Source: Bryum argenteum (lineage: Eukaryota > Streptophyta > Bryopsida > Bryales > Bryaceae). Taken from it: a stretch of DNA of 64,000 nt. Made by a program: the position numbers and the translations under genes. Position 1 is the stretch's first letter. Each line of letters begins with the position of its first letter. Location of the stretch: NCBI GenBank assembly GCA_037043015.1, contig CM073324.1:17140597-17204596 (forward strand), in the 5' to 3' direction. The notes below the pieces were generated by a model. It saw nothing but the letters and a program-made list of their open reading frames with translations. It had not been told where the DNA came from and searched no databases. Positions 47,371-58,380 of the stretch are shown here, in pieces.

Positions 47371-50229
47371 TATGTGGAGCCACTGTTTCAAATTCGTACA
47401 CCCACCGTAGTGGAAGCTTGAATGTCGGAGTCATATGGCATGAGTTAGTAATGGAGCATTTGCCCTGGTATGCATTCCGAGGTCTGTTGAATTGGCTAAC
47501 CTGATCTGCCCTGCAAGGAAGTTACTGCAATGTGAATATGCCACCTACCGTTAGTTGTTGGATCAGGGGAGAATCTACGTGGCAATTTTTGAACTAAACG
47601 CTGACCCCTAGTAGGTGTTTTATCACTTTTATGGGGAATTTACAAAGTGCTTATCCTCTAAAGGAGAAGCTCTACAACGATCTTCAAGACGGCCATATCT
47701 GAAATTTGTGAACAAAGTTTTTGAATTTGATTTTGGGAAATCCAATTGTAGAATCTTGTTTATAACTAATTAGTCTATCCAACAAATTTCAATCAAAGTT
47801 TATGTGTTTGGAACGACAATGCGGTGGATTTCGGCTTTAGGAGTTATATGTGCAAGCCTCCAAGGTTGAAAAGATGGATGGAGGGTGGAGGGTGTCAAGC
47901 GACAAAGGGTGGGCGTGTATCGCAAGGAAAAATATATGTTGTTTTAGACAAGGGAATTGCATTTCTTGTAACTTCACATTGTCAATAACTCTATCTCATG
48001 AAGGTCGAAGTCTATGTTATGGTCATTACTTAGCCCCTAGAGCTATAAGGCTTGATTTCAATACTTTGCCCACAAAACTGCTCACTTCAATGTAAGCCAA
48101 GACTTTTCACTTCGTTATGTATTTTGAGGATCGTAACCATAGAGTATAGAACTTAAATTGTAAATGGATATATATACCAAATTTCAAACTAAAATTCCTC
48201 ACCATTTGTGAGATCATACTCATCAGAGCTAAAAAGTTTTTGTGCCTTGTTGTCAAAAAGGAAATCAATGCTTCAAAATCCCAAAAAACCCCATTTTAGG
48301 CAAGTTAGCTACAAAGTCATAAAGATTTACCCTCATGCGACATACAAACCTAAAGAAAAGCTTGATACTTCTCATGGGGTATGCTCAAAAATTAAAATAC
48401 GGAGATTATTTTTTACGGTTAAAAAGCCAAGTGAAGCATAGTCATATTAAAAATCTAAATAAAGAGAACATGACTTGATACACAAAAAATAATAATATAA
48501 TAATAATAATAATAATATAATAATGATAATAATAAAAAGAAATAAAATCTCAAATTCCAGTGAATTTTATTGGGATCTGATTATTTTGGGGCACAGTTTT
48601 GAGAATGCATGAGAATATACTGCAGTTTTAGAAGATTTCAACATGCCCCAATAGTGTCAGCAAACTTCGATAGTGAATATGTCCTAAGATATAGGGAATT
48701 TTGAAGCATGAATGATATCGTTGGAAAGGTATGGGAAAACTCTACGGCGAAAGGTTTGAGCATCACACAATCTAAATATAGTAAACCACACTTTGACCAA
48801 AGCCTAAACAATTCTCGCCTTTTGCAACCTTTGGCAAACTAGCTAAGTAAAAGTATCATTTGAAAATAGTCTTCTTAACCCCTAATCATCTGTGCGTTTT
48901 TGGGAGTCTAAAAGTAGGAAACAAAGATTTTCAACCACTATGCACTCTTAGAGGTGTGGTCCAAATTCATTTTCTTTTCTTAAATTTCCAACGGTAGGAT
49001 CTTCTAGCCAACCCTATTTGAAAGTGTTGATCCAAACTTCAACTGTTGGATCTTTTTTTATTTGTAAGATCATAACGTTCAAAGTTGAATCTAAACTTTT
49101 TATTGCCCTTGCCCGGGATGCATACTCTACATGGTTCTAAGGAAAAGTTGATGATTATTACCCCATTTTTTTTTGCTCATACCGGCTTTTTTCCATGTGA
49201 ATAATCAAGTTGCATAAAGCATGCAAAATTTTAGACGCTCATTGAAGTTTTTGAATCTTCATCTAAATTATTTCCTATGTGGAGGTCTAATATGGCACTT
49301 TGTCTTTTCAAAGGGCCAAATTCACATAGCATATTGAGATTTTGAGAAATTCAAAAATAAGATGGTGAAATTGTGCCCTTATGAGTGGAGGAATTTTAGG
49401 CACAATTGTTTTTCAAATTCAAAAATCTCAAATTTTAAAGGAATTACCAAAGTATTAGTGCAAAGAATTGGCTAGATTCTAAAATCGGCAGCCATGGTAT
49501 ACTAGAACTCATGTTCTTTGGCCCGGATCCATTGCAACAACTATGAATTGACATGACTGTAGTAATAACTACAACTCTAATTTAGTGAGTGGTGGTTAGG
49601 AATACATTGAATGCCTATACCAAAAATGCTAAGAGAAAATTTGCCAATGAATTAGTTGTGTTGGTGTTAGGTCAATTAGTCCAAGGATCAAGTGCAAGCA
49701 CGTATACCTGCTAAGAGAGGCCCTGCGTTCCCATACCTTCTTGTGAAGTTCCAAAGTCTGCTGAGACCTGTTGCTAAGAACCTCCTGCGGCAATCGGCTC
49801 GGCAATTTAGCAAGCTACCTACCGCTGTGGAGCCGGCTAGACCCACCTTTCCTCCATTGGTCCGTTGCCATGTCCGATCTCCTTTCCTCTCCCCCCCTCC
49901 TCCTAATGCCTCTCCAAATTGGTTTTGCCAACACTCTGGAGCTCTAAATTGGAGCTCAGTTTCAGCCAAAGATCAAAACCAAAACAATCTGTATTGTTGA
50001 ATTGTACCACAGCCTGCACTAAACCCGAAGGTATTGCTAAGGATTACAAATTTGACTACATTCCTTGAAAAATCCATTCATGCCTATAACATTTTAGAAA
50101 TTTAGATGCATTTAAAATGTTAGAAATTTAGATGCCTACAACGATTGAAAGCTTGTTAATAGAAAATGATTTTATTGTTTCCAAGCGGTGTGTCTGGGGC
50201 CCCCAAGCAATGCGCCTTGGAGCCTACAA
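47371..50229. other. AT-rich intergenic region
   Basis: No gene seen. It contains fragments of dispersed repeats (minus-oriented GAATTTTGAAGCATGAATGA near 48687; a TTAACCCCTAATC end at 48884), a trinucleotide microsatellite, and a GC-richer island at 49690-49990 that is open on both strands without family motifs and could be a captured gene fragment. Confidence 0.4.
48488..48537. repeat. AAT-type microsatellite
   Basis: About 50 bases of AAT/ATA units with occasional single-base slips, flanked by A-rich sequence. Confidence 0.9.
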
Positions 50230-50231
50230 AA

Positions 50232-50590
50232 TGTTGAATAGTTGAAAGTTAGCAAAATTGTAAGGATGTTAGAAAATTCAATGCTTGTAAAAATGCAAAG
50301 ACTTCATTATTCTTAAAATGTTAAACGAACTGCTTAGCGGCCCCAGCCGCACTCCTTGGGGGCCCTAGACACACCGCTAAGGAGCCCCACATGCACGGCT
50401 TGGGCCCACGTACCCATTGCATAGGGCGGACATTTGAAAGCTTGTAAAGTTGTAAGGATGTAAGAAAATTGAAATCTTTCAAAAATACGAAGACTTCATT
50501 GTTACAAAATGCTATAAACTTGGAGCGTACAAAATTTAAGATAATTAGTCGAAAGCTTGTAAAGTTGTAAGGATGTTGAAGAATGTTGAT
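50232..50590. repeat. Diverged direct repeats of about 100 bp
   Basis: Three collinear blocks begin near 50240, 50432 and 50550, each with GAAAG(C/T)T(T/A)G(T/C)A, AAA(A/G)TTGTAAGGATGT and then, in the first two, GAAAATT, AAAAAT and CGAAGACTTCATT-like text. GC-rich pieces (GCTTAGCGGCCCCAGCCGCA and neighbours) lie between blocks one and two. Confidence 0.6.
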
Positions 50591-50763
50591 TGTATAAACA
50601 ATTTCCACAAAGGTTGGAATCAACCGTTGTTGAAAGAATGATGAATTTCATATTGTTGATGAAGAAGAACAAGTCTCAGTGAACGGAGCTTGAATTCAAA
50701 TGCTTGCGACCGTTTCATGCTCATGGTGGTTTCCAGGTTAGTCTTGGAATTTGTATTGTCATA

Positions 50764-51206
50764 GTAAGTAGAATGACCTTAAATCGCACGGCCCCCCAGA
50801 AGCGCAGGGTAGACCGCCCCTGCAGCCGCCCATAGTGTGGACCTTATTGCACGCACAGCAGTTGTGAAATCTGAGGGTGCATAGTGACTCGATATGGAAT
50901 TGTGTAGGAAGGTGATTGGTTCATGGTTCATTAACTCTATTTTGCACGGTTTTAGTTACATGCGTGAGCGTCTCAAAGTACTGGTCTGCCGGATAAAAAG
51001 GAGAGTCTACTGATCACTTTAAGGTCATGTACACTTTTGACTTCAAAAATTTGTAGTAAATTCAATTTTTGCTATTTTATTTTCAAAATTTTTGCATTCA
51101 CTCTCCCTCCTGTTTTCCTATCCAAGAAAAATTACAAACAGTACACACGAGGTCCACAACCATGCTGAATCTCTTATTTGCGTGGTTTAAGGTCATTCTA
51201 CCTTAC
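50764..51206. mobile_element. MITE-like inverted-repeat element
   Basis: The left end reads GTAAGTAGAATGACCTTAAA and the right end, other strand, GTAAGGTAGAATGACCTTAA, with one inserted G; homology continues to CACG. An internal partial copy TTAAGGTCATGTA lies near 51020. No coding frame, and no clear target duplication, so the superfamily is open. Confidence 0.65.
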
Positions 51207-51779
51207 ATTTAGTCAGGAGAGCCGTCGTTCTACTCTTCTAAGATCATGGGTTACCCAAAACCCCACTTTAAATCCACCAACCCTAACCAACTATTCTCAC
51301 TTACCTAAACCTCTGCTCCAAATTCGCCCCAAATTTTAGCTTAGCTCTCGTTGATGCACAGGCATCCGAGGTGTTAAATTTATAATTTTTTGCTCATTTT
51401 TTTACAATGGGTGCATGATCCTATTATCTAACACTTAGGTGTTAAATATAGAAATAAATTCTTCCGACTTGTAGGCAGCTTCTTCAACTCGAGGTTCTTT
51501 CATTTCCTATTGAGTCTACCACACTGAGCTCGAAAGCTCCAGTTGAACCACCAGCTATGGGTATGTGATTTATATTAATGCTTGATTTCCTCGTAATGGA
51601 CTTCCCTTTGGCCATGCATGCCTACCAGTCAGTCATGCATTTTCGAACTGGTGGACAAAATAGTTTTATAATCTCAGTAAAGTGAGTCAATGACTGATTA
51701 ATCTAATGCATATGTTCAGGTAAGGTACCACAAGTCTTGGTTTGGTGGTTAGGGCTCATGGTCCACAATGAGGAATTAT

Positions 51780-52060
51780 GGTAGGCAGTCCTAAAAGCGC
51801 CACAGGACCCAGAAGCGATCTACCCTCATTTGTAGATTGTGAAGATACAGATGTACCTCGTTTGTATATAACGCAATTGGGTCAAATCTTACTTAGCACT
51901 TTGGAATTTTGTATAAAATTCACAAATGCGAATTACATGTTGCAAATTTTTGCAATCCTCCCGAAAACCTATTTCGAATGTCGTCATAATTTTATTTTGA
52001 ATTTACTAGTGCTAAAAATAGGTCAGATCTCTTAAGGTGGCGCTTTTAGGACACTCTACC
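51780..52060. mobile_element. MITE-like element, 281 bp
   Basis: Terminal inverted repeats of 24 bp match at 21 positions: left GGTAGGCAGTCCTAAAAGCG, right (other strand) GGTAGAGTGTCCTAAAAGCG, both followed by CCAC. The AT-rich interior contains an 85-codon frame that is an accident of the element. Target duplication not evident. Confidence 0.75.
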
Positions 52061-52250
52061 TTAGTGGGTTCTATTCATCATGCCTACACATGGTGCTCAC
52101 CACCATAGTCCACCCAAAGATGATGGGGGTTCTTGTATCTCATTGCATGGGTACCTCAAAGCCCAAAGTGGAGTAAACACTACTTCAACCATTACCGTTT
52201 TGGTGTGGCCCTCTATAAAGTGGTCGCCATTTGAATGAGGTTCCTACAGT

Positions 52251-52492
52251 TTAACCCTTAAACGTCAGACCCAGCCCGAGGGGTTGGGTTTTTTTTTTAG
52301 AGAATCTTGCTCATAACTTACACTCCATTATACCAAATGGAATTTTTAAAATTCCAAACTGAGCACCTTAAAGAGATCTATACTTTCTTAGAATAGAGCT
52401 CACGCAAATTAAAAATAGAATAATGCTAAAAGTGGAGTTTAAAAGAGATTTCGGGTGTGGTATCAGGACAGCATATGACGTTTAAGGGTTAA
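52251..52492. mobile_element. TTAA-flanked inverted-repeat element, 242 bp
   Basis: An exact 17-bp inverted pair: TTAACCCTTAAACGTCA at 52251-52267 and its complement at 52476-52492. If TTAA is the duplicated target, the element starts CCCT and ends AGGG. Its ends differ from those of the 981-bp element at 14569 by two substitutions in the first 15 bases, so the two belong together. Confidence 0.8.
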
Positions 52493-52614
52493 GCTGAATG
52501 TTGGGATGGTAAACAATAACAATGTGGTCCAAATATCAGACGCCAGTTGGATCTTTGAGTTTCAACTGGAGCCTTATCTTAAAATTCTGAAGAAACCTTG
52601 TTTACCTAGAGCAA

Positions 52615-52835
52615 TACACTAAATTTGATAATTAATGTTAGATACACTAATTTACATAAACATGCTATAAGTTTTTACTGTTGTTCAATAATTTTACCCA
52701 CTATATTGGCCAAAATGGGGGTCCTTATATAGTATCAGAATCAATGCTCTTGATAAATTTTTTTAAACAAAAGTCAAAACTTATAGCGTTTTCAAATCTT
52801 ATAATTATCTAACACTAATTATCAAATTTAGTGTA
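52615..52835. mobile_element. Foldback MITE with TA ends
   Basis: The first 30 bases (beginning TACACTAAATTTGATAATTA) and the last 30 are inverted copies with one mismatch, TA being outermost on both sides. Pairing resumes inside (GCTATAAGTTTT against AAAACTTATAGC), so most of the 221 bp could fold. It fits a Tc1/mariner-type MITE. Confidence 0.8.
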
Positions 52836-53874
52836 GTGTCTTAGAATTTTTCTGTTGATAAAATACACCAAACATGATGCATGCTTTTCCAGATCGTTGT
52901 TTGGATACCTACTAAAAAGAGTAAAATAAATAATAAATGCATGAAGCTTTATTGAGCCGATGGAGTCTCTACAATTTTGCATGGGCCTTCTCAACTTCGT
53001 TATTTACATGGATAAAAATATGAGCAAATTATTTGGGGCAAGAATTATCAAGGATTCTATGCACAAAGTAGACTCCATCTCTCGGACCATGCAAAAAAAA
53101 GCTTCGTATCAACTTTGAATGTTATGATCTCATATATGATGTAGAGCCAACGCTTGAAATTTACACATGGTATATTTGATAGTACTTTGCTTTAAGATTT
53201 TATGATTCAAAGTTCCTAAAATTGGTAAAAATTTCAACCTTGCTTCAATCTCCACAGGGTGGTAAAATATTGCAGTTTTTGAGTTCAGAGATCTTAAAAG
53301 TCCTTGGTCCTATAGGAATTAAGCAATTTCCAAAAAAACTTTTGAGCAACTTTCAAATGTTGTAATCTTACAAATGACAAACATCCAATGATCAATTTTT
53401 GAAAGAGTAACAAAAATTGGGCTTAGGTACAGGAACTTACGGTTGGGTGTCTTAAAAAGAAAAGTTGTTTGCTCAAGGGAGTGCAAAGAGGTAGAAAATT
53501 GCAAGAAACTTGAGTTCCAAGCTCTAAAAAACACAAGGAAATCTCGGGGTTTAGAGTGAGTTTTAAAAATAGAGAATTTTAAGAGCAATAAGAGTTTTGA
53601 ATTTGGGATTGGCAAACCACCAAGTGCATGAAAAAACAAGGATATCACTTAACCCCCTACAGTTGGAGGATGCCAAAATATAGTTTTTTTAACTATGGCC
53701 AACCTTTGCCTTATTGAGTGAAGTTCAAACCTTTAGCATGTGTGAAGTTCAAACCTTTTGCAAATGGTAGAGTTTTCTCATGTTCCTTTCGAGCAAGGCC
53801 ATTAATGTTTCAAAATTCCCCATGCTTAACGAGGTATTCACTCCCAAAGTTGAAAACACTATTGAGGCATGCTC
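52836..53874. other. AT-rich intergenic, no gene seen
   Basis: Contains inverted-orientation fragments of the TTAA-family interior (ATCAACTTTGAATGTTATGA near 53108; CAACTTTCAAATGTTGTAAT near 53347), a TTAACCCCCTACAG end at 53651, and a copy of the ATTAATGTTTCAAAATTCC repeat near 53800. A 109-codon minus frame at 53319-53648 has no family motif. Confidence 0.45.
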
Positions 53875-54042
53875 AAATTTGCCCATAAGTGTAACAAATT
53901 TGCCCATAAGTGTAACAAATTTGCCCATAAGTGTAACAAATTTGCCCATAAGTGTAACAAGTTTGCCCATAAGTGTAACAAATTTGCCCATAAGTGTAAC
54001 AAGTTTGCCCATAAGTGTAACAAATTTGCCCATAAGGGCAAT
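53875..54042 (+). repeat. Tandem repeat, 21 bp x 8
   Basis: Eight uninterrupted copies of AAATTTGCCCATAAGTGTAA plus C. Copies 5 and 7 have AAG for AAA at the start; copy 8 is altered at its end. The same single unit (TGCTCAAATTTGCCCA-like) ends the related dispersed repeats near 38560 and 61400 without expansion, so the array grew locally. Confidence 0.95.
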
Positions 54043-54099
54043 ATTTCTAAATGGCCGTTCAGAAACATTGTTGTTTTTGAACGGCCGTTAAGAAATATT
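54040..54099. repeat. 60-bp near-perfect palindrome
   Basis: Arms of 27 bases starting AATATTTCTAAATGGCCGTT pair with the right half with about three mismatches around a 6-base loop (ATTGTT). It begins within the last unit of the 21-bp array. Confidence 0.9.
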
Positions 54100-54758
54100 T
54101 ACCCTATCATGTCAAAACTCGACAAAAACCAACATCATTTTTTTCATTTTAAGCACCCCAAAAAGGGCCATTTTACCGGAATAACGCCATTTTAACGGAA
54201 TTGAGGTTATATTCTTACGGTTTGGTTATTTTATATGGTAATTTTTCACATGCCTTTTATACTCTAAAAAAATATGCCTTGGTTTCTGAATTTCACCATA
54301 CCTCTATGTAAAATTCAAGCTTTTCTCTAGGTTTTATAAATTTGCATTAGGATAAAAATTATATGAATATGTAACAAATTTTGAAGAGCCTCATATTAAA
54401 TTTACTTCTAAATTGATTTTTTTTGGGCTCCGAGGCACTCCTATCCCATTCTACATGTGTTCTAGGGTGGTTGGTTCTAGAAATTGCTACGCTCTACCCT
54501 TCAAATCTCATAACTAGATCAAAAAGACTTCAAAATTATGATTCTTTATCAATGGTCTCCAACAATCTCTGCACATTTGCCTTAAGAATTCCCTTGACCA
54601 CTCTACAAAGAACATGCTGATATGAAATTTGTTCCTTTATATTACCATGAGTGGGCTTGGATGGAGCCTTTTTAGGCCCAGGCAAGCCCATCGTACCATG
54701 GCATAGGTGGAAGACCTTGCACACATTATTCTTCAACAACACTATGATAGATTCAAGA

Positions 54759-55262
54759 TTTTATGACTATGGGCGTAGTCATATTATTCCGAGCGATTAA
54801 GAGTAAATAACCAAAAACTGTAGTTATCTTATAATCATGTTTTGACGATTGTAGTCACATGACAATACAAACCGTCATAATATGTGATGATATGTGATTT
54901 GTAGTCACATGACATTACAAACACTCATAATATGTGATAATACAGTGGTACCTGGATAAGATCAACTTCGTTAACATCAACATTTAATTAAGAACGTTGT
55001 CCCTGTCCCTTTATTATGCAAAGAGGCATTGTTTTGTTATGGTCAACGCTTGGTTAAGATCAACATTTTTGTCTGTCCAAAAACGTTTATTTAATCCAAG
55101 CACCATTGTATGTGATTTGTAGTCACATATCATTACAAACAGTCATAATATGTGATGCGTGACCACAAACTATCATAACGTAAAATGGTTACAAATAGTC
55201 ATATTCTCAATCACTTACTCTGAGTCGCTTCGGACAACATGACTATACCCATAGTCATAAAA
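54759..55262. mobile_element. MITE-like element with long imperfect terminal inverted repeats, host of a nested MITE
   Basis: The left end TTTTATGACTATGGGCGTAG and right end (other strand) TTTTATGACTATGGGTATAG are inverted copies; homology goes on through TCAT, CCGA and GCGA for about 50 bases. The interior has repeated TAGTCACATGACA and TCATAATATGTGAT units. A second element at 54943-55108 interrupts one of these units, so this element is the older. Confidence 0.75.
54943..55108. mobile_element. Nested mariner/pogo-like MITE, 166 bp
   Basis: TA flanks both sides (54941-54942, 55109-55110). Terminal inverted repeats: left CAGTGGTACCTGGATAAGAT, right (other strand) CAATGGTGCTTGGATTAAAT, 15 of 20 identical. 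CAGTGGTACCT ends with TA duplication are characteristic of pogo/Tigger-like elements. It sits inside the element at 54759-55262. Confidence 0.75.
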
Positions 55263-56880
55263 CCTCGAATATGTTGTAATGCAAATTTTAATCCAATTAT
55301 ACGTGCAAGGTAATACAAATTCTAATCAAAAAGAATTATATGTGCAAGGTCTTTGTCTTAGCAACGACGACGGACTATTCTTGCAATCTTAAGTAGCAAA
55401 ATTGAACAGCTTCAAAAGCAAAAACTAAAAATACAACATGTAGTAGTAATGCCTTCACACCCACAACTATTTGAGCTAGATTCAAAATTAAACTACAACA
55501 AAATTCATCTCCTCTTAGTACTCTTACCTTCTGCAGTACCTATGGGGCAGACATTTTCTTCACATGTGCAGCAACTTGTTCATTAAACATGGTGAACAAA
55601 GTATTGATATGGCAGTTCGGCACCAAGTAAGACTATCATCGATCGAACGTCAAACGATTATTCTTGAGCCTGGGTAAGGAGCTGATTTTTCAAAAAAGTA
55701 TTAGTAGGTTAGTTTTGTGATGGAACAAGCACAGGAACCTGTGTGATCCGAGATCCTTCCAGAAGGTAAAGGTTCAGACTGAACTCTCACTGGAGAAGTC
55801 GATTGAGGATTTCATGATTCCTGAGAAAATTTTGCAGTATGGCGGTGGCAGATACCCATTTTTTACCCATTTAAGGATCCGTCTGATGACAAGAACCTCA
55901 ATCCATGTGCACTGTCTTTCAACATTTGGTATTGTGTAATGAGTGCTCGTAGTATGGGAGATCATTGGAAGGACTAGATACCACACAGGTCTGCGAATAC
56001 TCACTCTTTGCACTCTTAAATATACCCTGTTTGCTTCTTTCAACCAGCCCATCTAATCTTCCATCTCATGTTCAGGAATTTGATTGACACTCCGTTCTCG
56101 TGAGACAATCTCATCCTCGAGACCTCAACCCAGCCTGAGGCCTTCACGTATTGTTGGACCATGGAGCCTTCCACCTCAATATCAATAAATCGGTGCTTTA
56201 TTGTGGAGATTGGCGATTTGCGCATTTTCGAGCTTCGCAATTTGGTATGTGTTCACAACGCATCATAGTTGTCATTTCCTTTCTCCCTGAAGCCTATCAT
56301 CATCATTCCCGTCTCCATAGTGCCGACTAAATTTTTGAGCTCCAACAGTGGCGATATTACTCATACTCCCTCTCTTACTTGTGTGAACATAAGAATGGAG
56401 AGTGGTCATGATAATCGTTCACCAGATTGGAATGCAGTCACAGGACATGGCTACATCATGATATTCGAGGTCTGACTTGATGAAATTGTACCGCTTTTAC
56501 AATTCGGGTTCTGAGATGGGACTTAATCTCGGAATGGTGATTGCACTTCGAAAAGAGTAAGTGTATGACTTTTTTAGCAATTCTACAATTCCATAGACGA
56601 ATGTTACTCCTCGGAATACTATTACGCTTGCATGGGCACTCACGGCAGACAACAATGGAAAGCAGAATTGCAATGGTGCGCAGGTTTGGACCAAAATCGG
56701 CGAGGTAGTATCCCTGCCATGAATAATGTGCATTATTGATTCGACGTTGGACAAAGGAAGTTGACAGTAACCTACTCTACATACGCTTCTCACTCCTTCC
56801 TACAGAACCGAAATGGTACAATCACATACACAAGGAATGCAATCAACAAACCGCTAAGAGAAACTAAAATGCTAGGCCTT
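55263..56880. other. Intergenic, no gene recognised
   Basis: Several 66-98 codon frames lie on the minus strand (55774-56052, 56040-56240, 56497-56793) with protein-like composition in places (DIEVEGSMVQQYVKASGWVE), but no family motif and no consistent splicing. A decayed gene or element is possible. The last bases hold the 3' end of the lipid transfer protein transcript. Confidence 0.4.
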
Positions 56881-58224
56881 TTACAACAATCTCAAGAGCG
56901 AGAAGACAGCAGCAATGCCAACCGTCCATGAGACGGCGAGCATTGACGCGGCACTAGCGCCAGGAGGAGGTGCAGGTCCAGTGGGCACCGCAGAGCCTGG
57001 GGGCGTGGGCGTCTCACCGCCGGGAACAGGTCCTCCTGCTGTTGGGCCGTTCGCGGGCGGGGTGGGTGGCAAAATCACACCCGAAGGAGGAGTAGCCGTT
57101 CCTGGAGGAGTAGCCACACCTGGTGGAGTAGCCGCACCTGGTGGAGTAGCTCCCATGGGAGGTGAGGCTCCCATCGGAGGTGGAGTTCCCGATCCTGGAG
57201 GCGAAGGGCCCATAGGAGGAGTCATCATCGGGGGAGACGGACCCATGGACGGTCCCATGGACGGTCCCATCGATGGTGGAGTTCCCTGCCCTGGAGGCGA
57301 GGGGCCCATGGATGGTGGGGTTCCCTGGCCTGGAGGAGTGCCCTGTCCTGGAGGCGAAGGACCCATGGATGGTGGAGTTCCCTGGCCTGGAGGAGTTCCC
57401 TGGCCTGGAGGTGAAGGACCCATGGCTGGTGGAGTTCCCTGGCCTGGAGGCGAAGGACCCATGGATGGTGGGGTTCCCTGGCCTGGAGGAGTTCCCTGGC
57501 CTGGAGGGGTTCCCTGTCCTGGAGGCGAAGGACCCATGGATGGTGGGGTTCCCTGGCCTGGAGGAGTTCCCTGGCCTGGAGGCGAAGGACCCATGGATGG
57601 TGGAGTTCCCTGGCCTGGAGGGGTTCCCTGTCCTGGAGGAGTTCCCTGGCCTGGAGGCGAAGGACCCATGGATGGTGGAGTCCCCTGGCCTGGAGGCGAA
57701 GGACCCGTCGGTGGTGGAGTTCCCTGGCCTGGAGGCGAAGGGCCCATGGATGGTGGAGTTCCCTGGCCTGGAGGAGTTCCTTGACCTGGAGGAGTTCCCT
57801 GGCCTGGAGGCGAAGGACCCGTTGGTGGTGGAGCTCCCTGCCCTGGAGGCGAAGGGCCCATAGGAGGAGACATCATTGGGGGAGAAGGTGGCGAAGTACT
57901 GGGAGGAGATGGTCCTCCGAAAGCAGGGCAGCTGGAAGTGTCAACCGCGACATTGCAATCACGGGGCAACGCAGCAGCCTTGGTGACATTCACAGACGCA
58001 CCCTGGAGCTGCGAGACAGCGGCGCACAAGCACTGCGGCTGGGCGGCATTCAATGTAGCAATCCCAGAGCAGCAAGATGCAGGCGGCGTGGTCTCAGGTC
58101 CAAGGACATAGCTGTAGCACGGCGCCAGAAGCGTATATGCCGAAGTACAATCATTTTGCTGCGCGCTCACTCCTGCAAGCAACACCGCAAGCAACACAAG
58201 ATACATACACACGCTTCTCGCCAT
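56881..58224 (-). CDS. GPI-anchored non-specific lipid transfer protein (LTPG type) with long Pro-rich repeat
   Basis: A single exon of 447 residues. Signal peptide MARSVCMYLVLLAVLLAGVS-A, then the eight-cysteine lipid transfer domain: Cys 26, 36, 51-52, 65, 67, 90 and 99 in the order C, C, CC, CxC, C, C. Residues about 104-400 are a tandem Pro/Gly repeat built from GPSPPGQGTPP and GQGTPP units with SM or PP joints. The C-terminal tail ASMLAVSWTVGIAAVFSLLRLL after small residues fits a GPI signal. The expected role, from the family, is carrying wax or cutin monomers at the plasma membrane or cell wall; the SPP/TPP repeats are likely hydroxyproline glycosylation sites. The start at 58224 is preferred over an in-frame ATG at 58368 because it begins directly at the signal peptide. 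The repeat tail is far longer than in usual LTPGs. Confidence 0.9.
   Translation of the reverse strand: MARSVCMYLVLLAVLLAGVSAQQNDCTSAYTLLAPCYSYVLGPETTPPASCCSGIATLNAAQPQCLCAAVSQLQGASVNVTKAAALPRDCNVAVDTSSCPAFGGPSPPSTSPPSPPMMSPPMGPSPPGQGAPPPTGPSPPGQGTPPGQGTPPGQGTPPSMGPSPPGQGTPPPTGPSPPGQGTPPSMGPSPPGQGTPPGQGTPPGQGTPPSMGPSPPGQGTPPGQGTPPSMGPSPPGQGTPPGQGTPPGQGTPPSMGPSPPGQGTPPAMGPSPPGQGTPPGQGTPPSMGPSPPGQGTPPGQGTPPSMGPSPPGQGTPPSMGPSMGPSMGPSPPMMTPPMGPSPPGSGTPPPMGASPPMGATPPGAATPPGVATPPGTATPPSGVILPPTPPANGPTAGGPVPGGETPTPPGSAVPTGPAPPPGASAASMLAVSWTVGIAAVFSLLRLL
57200..57870 (-). repeat. Coding tandem repeat of the LTPG Pro-rich tail
   Basis: DNA units of 18 bp (one GQGTPP) and about 36 bp (GPSPPGQGTPPS plus M or P) alternate irregularly, about 14 SM/PP-type joints in all. 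Units are nearly identical at synonymous sites, which suggests recent slippage or unequal exchange. Assembly or allele length may vary. Confidence 0.85.
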
Positions 58225-58370
58225 TACTGCAGCTCTATTCAACCCCTGCAGTCCCTGCGCATTGGTGTCTGAATACTTACTGCAATCATAGAGTCCAATC
58301 CTTAAGTACCAAAAGAGGAAGAGAACCGACGCGGGAAGGTCGGTTGCGACCTGCACGAACGAGTCCAACG

Positions 58371-58380
58371 ATAATATAGC
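58371..58380 (-). promoter_or_regulatory. Possible TATA box of the LTPG gene
   Basis: On the minus strand CTATATTATC lies about 150 bases before the ATG at 58224. It is a plausible TATA element by sequence and distance only. Confidence 0.3.

Noticed and set aside
49688..50000. GC-richer island open on both strands, about 100 codons each way
   Set aside because: No family motif on either strand and no splice partners; kept only as a note in the intergenic entry.
51778..52035. 85-codon plus frame
   Set aside because: It lies wholly inside the inverted-repeat element at 51780-52060 and has no family motif.
53875..54042. Regular repeats considered as a CRISPR array
   Set aside because: Units are contiguous with no spacers, and the genome is a plant nuclear genome.
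53749..54091. Frames on both strands with 7-residue repeats
   Set aside because: They are produced by the 21-bp tandem array, a multiple of three, and have no start context or flanking coding sequence.
56915..57863. Two long plus-strand open frames (289 and 196 codons) rich in Gly-Gly-Val-Pro and Leu-Glu-Glu
   Set aside because: They lie exactly opposite the LTPG Pro-rich repeat; a stop-free GC-rich repeat opens several frames at once. The minus-strand frame has the signal peptide, Cys motif and GPI tail.
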